This document shows, one piece after another, positions 62,126 through 64,000 of a stretch of DNA of 64,000 nt. Position numbers and translations under genes: made by a program. Numbering within the stretch: position 1 is the first letter of the stretch; each line of letters opens with the position of its first letter. The notes under the pieces are model-generated. The model worked only from the letters and a program-made list of their open reading frames with translations, had not been told where the DNA came from and did not search any database. Origin of the DNA: DATAES01 sp963802415 (GTDB lineage: Bacteria > Actinomycetota > Acidimicrobiia > Acidimicrobiales > JACDCH01); contig CAWDIH010000001.1 of NCBI GenBank assembly GCA_963802415.1, forward strand, positions 1,426,001-1,490,000. Direction: 5' to 3'.

Positions 62126-63517
62126 ATGGACGAAGCTCTGGCGACTCAGGACGCAACCACGCTCGCCGCGGCGATCGCGCGCAAGGAGGTGAGCAGTCGC
62201 GAGCTGCTCGACCTCTATGTCGACCGGATCGACCGGCTGAACCCAAAGATCAATGCGGTGGTCACGCTCGACGTCGATCGTGCTCGCGCAGCGGCGGCTA
62301 CCGCGGACGAGATGACGTCGAGAGGCGAGCGTGCTGGATTGCTGCACGGCCTGCCGATCACCGTCAAGGACGCCATCGAGGTCGAGGGCGTGCGCTCCAC
62401 GGGCGGCGCCGTCGAGCTCACCGACCACGTGCCGAACGAGGATGCGCCCGCGGTCGCGCAGCTGAAGGCTGCCGGCGCGATCGTGTTCGGCAAGACCAAC
62501 ATTCCGCGGTGGTCCGGCGACTTGCAGTGCTACAACGAGATCTTCGGCACCACGAACAATCCGTGGGACACGAGTCTCGTCCCGGGCGGATCATCGGGCG
62601 GTCCGGCCGCCGCTGTGTCCGCAGGACTGACGAGCTTCGAGCTCGGTACCGACATCGGCGGATCGGTTCGCATCCCGTCGCACTGCTGCGGCGTGTTCGG
62701 CCTGAAGCCGAGTTACGGAGTGGTACCGCAGCGTGGCTACCTCGACCACGTCGGCGCCGGCTCCACCGATGCGGACATCAACGTCTTCGGCCCCATCGCG
62801 CGGAGCGCAGCCGACCTCGAGCTGCTGATGTCGGTGCTTGCTGCGCCTGAGCCCGAGCGCGCCATCGCATGGCGTATTGATCTGCCGGCGCCGCGCCACG
62901 CAGACGTGGCATCGCACCGCATCGGCGTCTGGTTCGAGGACCCGGGCGTTCCGATCGACCGTGACGAGCTGATGTTGTTGCGGCGGGCGGCCGACGCACT
63001 CGCCGACGCGGGAGCCAAGGTCGAGGACGCGCATCCGCCAGTCGACTTCCTCGAGCAAGGAGCCCTGTTCGGACAGATGATCAGCGCCGCGATCTCGCCG
63101 AGCCTCGACGACGACGCGGCCGACTCGGCGGGTGGTGCGCACCGGCAATGGCTGCGCGGCGAGGAGCAGCGGGCACACGTCCGCAAGATCTGGGCCGAGT
63201 GGTTCGAGTCGTACGACGCGCTGCTGTGCCCGGTGATGCCGGTACCCGCCCTCCCTCACCAGCAGGAAGGGGACTTCTTCAGCCGCACGGTCGAGATCAA
63301 CGGTGAGTCGTTTCCATACTTCACGCTCATCGCGTGGACCGGGTTCATCGGCATCACGTTCCTGCCGTCGGCCGTACCTCCGATCGGCCGCACACCCGAC
63401 GGACTCCCGGTCGGTGTGCAGGTCGTGGCGCCGTACCTGCGCGACCGCGATGCGATCGCACTCGCCGGCCATCTCGCTGACCTGGTCGGCGGGTACGACG
63501 TCCCGCCCGGCTTCTAG
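62126..63517 (+). CDS. Amidase-signature family protein
   Basis: The protein has 463 residues. Ser-Ser-Lys triad: Lys in LPITVKDAIEVEGVRSTGG, Ser in VPGGSSGGPAAAVSAG, and the second Ser in ELGTDIGGSVRIPSHCCGVF. ATG 62126 with GCAGG just before it sets the start; the longer open frame to 61571 is antisense to the SDR. It hydrolyses amides, such as 6-aminohexanoate cyclic dimers or acyl-amides; the substrate is unknown. It is divergent from the SDR and shares the palindrome between them. Confidence 0.9.
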   Translation: MDEALATQDATTLAAAIARKEVSSRELLDLYVDRIDRLNPKINAVVTLDVDRARAAAATADEMTSRGERAGLLHGLPITVKDAIEVEGVRSTGGAVELTDHVPNEDAPAVAQLKAAGAIVFGKTNIPRWSGDLQCYNEIFGTTNNPWDTSLVPGGSSGGPAAAVSAGLTSFELGTDIGGSVRIPSHCCGVFGLKPSYGVVPQRGYLDHVGAGSTDADINVFGPIARSAADLELLMSVLAAPEPERAIAWRIDLPAPRHADVASHRIGVWFEDPGVPIDRDELMLLRRAADALADAGAKVEDAHPPVDFLEQGALFGQMISAAISPSLDDDAADSAGGAHRQWLRGEEQRAHVRKIWAEWFESYDALLCPVMPVPALPHQQEGDFFSRTVEINGESFPYFTLIAWTGFIGITFLPSAVPPIGRTPDGLPVGVQVVAPYLRDRDAIALAGHLADLVGGYDVPPGF

Positions 63518-63525
63518 TTCTCGAG

Positions 63526-63993
63526 ATGTGGACTCACGACGAGGCGATTCTGCTGTGGCACATCGCGCTCGCGTTCATGTTGTCGTACGCCATCGGGTTC
63601 GAGCGTGAGGTCAGGGGTGCACCCGCTGGCGACCGGACGTACTCGCTCGTCGGGACCGGTGCCGCCGCCATCACGGCCGTGACGATCGGCCCCGCACCAC
63701 AGGCGATTGCGGGGATCGTGACCGGGATCGGCTTCATCGGCGCCGGCTTCGTGATCCATGTGGACGTCGGGGTGCTGAAGGGCATCACCTCGGCGGCGAC
63801 GATCTTCGCAGTAGCCGCGATCGGGATCGTGTCCGGCGCCGGACACGCGTGGCTCGCCGTCGCGCTGGCGGCCTTGATCCTCATCGACCTCGAGCTCCGT
63901 CAGATCCCGATTCTGCGGCTGCTCGACTCCCGCCGCTACGTCGACCGTGTCCGCAGCGACGACGCCATGCCCGGCATCGACGACCAACCGTGA
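63526..63993 (+). CDS. MgtC/SapB-family membrane protein
   Basis: The protein has 155 residues with four membrane helices. The family signature is YAIGFEREVRGAPAGDRTYS, then IVTGIGFIGAGFVIHVDVGV and GITSAATIFAVAAIGIVSGA. MgtC proteins are linked to growth at low magnesium and regulation of other membrane proteins. It lacks the C-terminal ACT-like domain, as many SapB forms do. It begins eight bases after the amidase gene. Confidence 0.88.
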   Translation: MWTHDEAILLWHIALAFMLSYAIGFEREVRGAPAGDRTYSLVGTGAAAITAVTIGPAPQAIAGIVTGIGFIGAGFVIHVDVGVLKGITSAATIFAVAAIGIVSGAGHAWLAVALAALILIDLELRQIPILRLLDSRRYVDRVRSDDAMPGIDDQP

Positions 63994-64000
63994 CGTCTGT

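Noticed and set aside
1..64000. Prophage, transposon or integrative element
   Set aside because: No integrase, transposase, phage structural gene, tRNA or attachment-site repeat was recognised.

Overview
This is a high-GC window from an actinobacterium. Lsr2, CarD, two F420-type luciferase-like oxidoreductases, a DinB-fold maleylpyruvate-isomerase-like protein of the mycothiol type, and many acyl-CoA catabolic genes all point to Actinomycetota. The gene mix resembles Acidimicrobiia, but that class assignment is inference. No tRNA, rRNA, phage, transposase or CRISPR array was recognised. Starts are often GTG (once TTG), with many 4-base overlaps between genes. || Sequence quality matters here. 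At least seventeen genes carry frameshifts inside otherwise well conserved reading frames. Outside 36-44 kb there is roughly one every few kilobases. Between about 36.5 and 43.7 kb they occur every 100-300 bases in neighbouring genes on both strands. This looks more like uncorrected insertion/deletion errors than natural decay, so broken genes are annotated across their full extent. || Layout. 0-6 kb: the 3' part of a STAND/AAA-type ATPase regulator, an orphan protein, an ECF sigma factor with its zinc anti-sigma factor, a secreted repeat lipoprotein, and Lsr2. 6-15 kb: an HATPase anti-sigma-like protein, a phytanoyl-CoA dioxygenase, three GNAT acetyltransferases, three DinB-fold proteins, an SQR-like flavoprotein, a YjbR protein, an F420 oxidoreductase, a methyltransferase, a VOC protein, and a REC-HATPase fusion. 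15.5-19.6 kb: a compact cobalamin lower-loop operon (cobU, cobS, cbiB, cobC, cobT), followed by a CaiB-type CoA transferase and a flavodoxin-like reductase. 21-26 kb: TetR and its divergent membrane gene, CarD, a repeat-filled gap, YjbR and DUF5655-like proteins, a lipoprotein SurE, a phosphoribosyltransferase, and MarR. 26-34 kb: a fused two-unit ABC exporter behind MarR, then a signalling block (LuxR-type regulator, HATPase, PAS-GAF-SpoIIE phosphatase). 34-36 kb: TauE/SafE and LysR. || 36-63.5 kb is a catabolic region for CoA-activated substrates. It holds four acyl-CoA dehydrogenases, two thiolase-family proteins (one beside a DUF35 partner), a CoA transferase, two AMP-forming ligases, a hot-dog dehydratase-like protein, an SDR, an amidohydrolase, an amidase, an LLM oxidoreductase, a zinc alcohol dehydrogenase coupled to a lipoate-ligase-like protein, and hydrolases. 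HelD/HelR-type ATPase, a YqgE/AlgH protein, a cation/proton antiporter and MgtC are interspersed. || The most interesting non-coding signals are four. A palindrome close to CTGACRCGCGTGTCAG recurs at four divergent promoters in the catabolic half. A family of palindromic elements shares the tail CGCACCAACATTC, and one copy lies inside the ABC-transporter coding sequence. A nested palindrome cluster sits at 58.1 kb. A perfect 25-base palindrome lies upstream of TauE.
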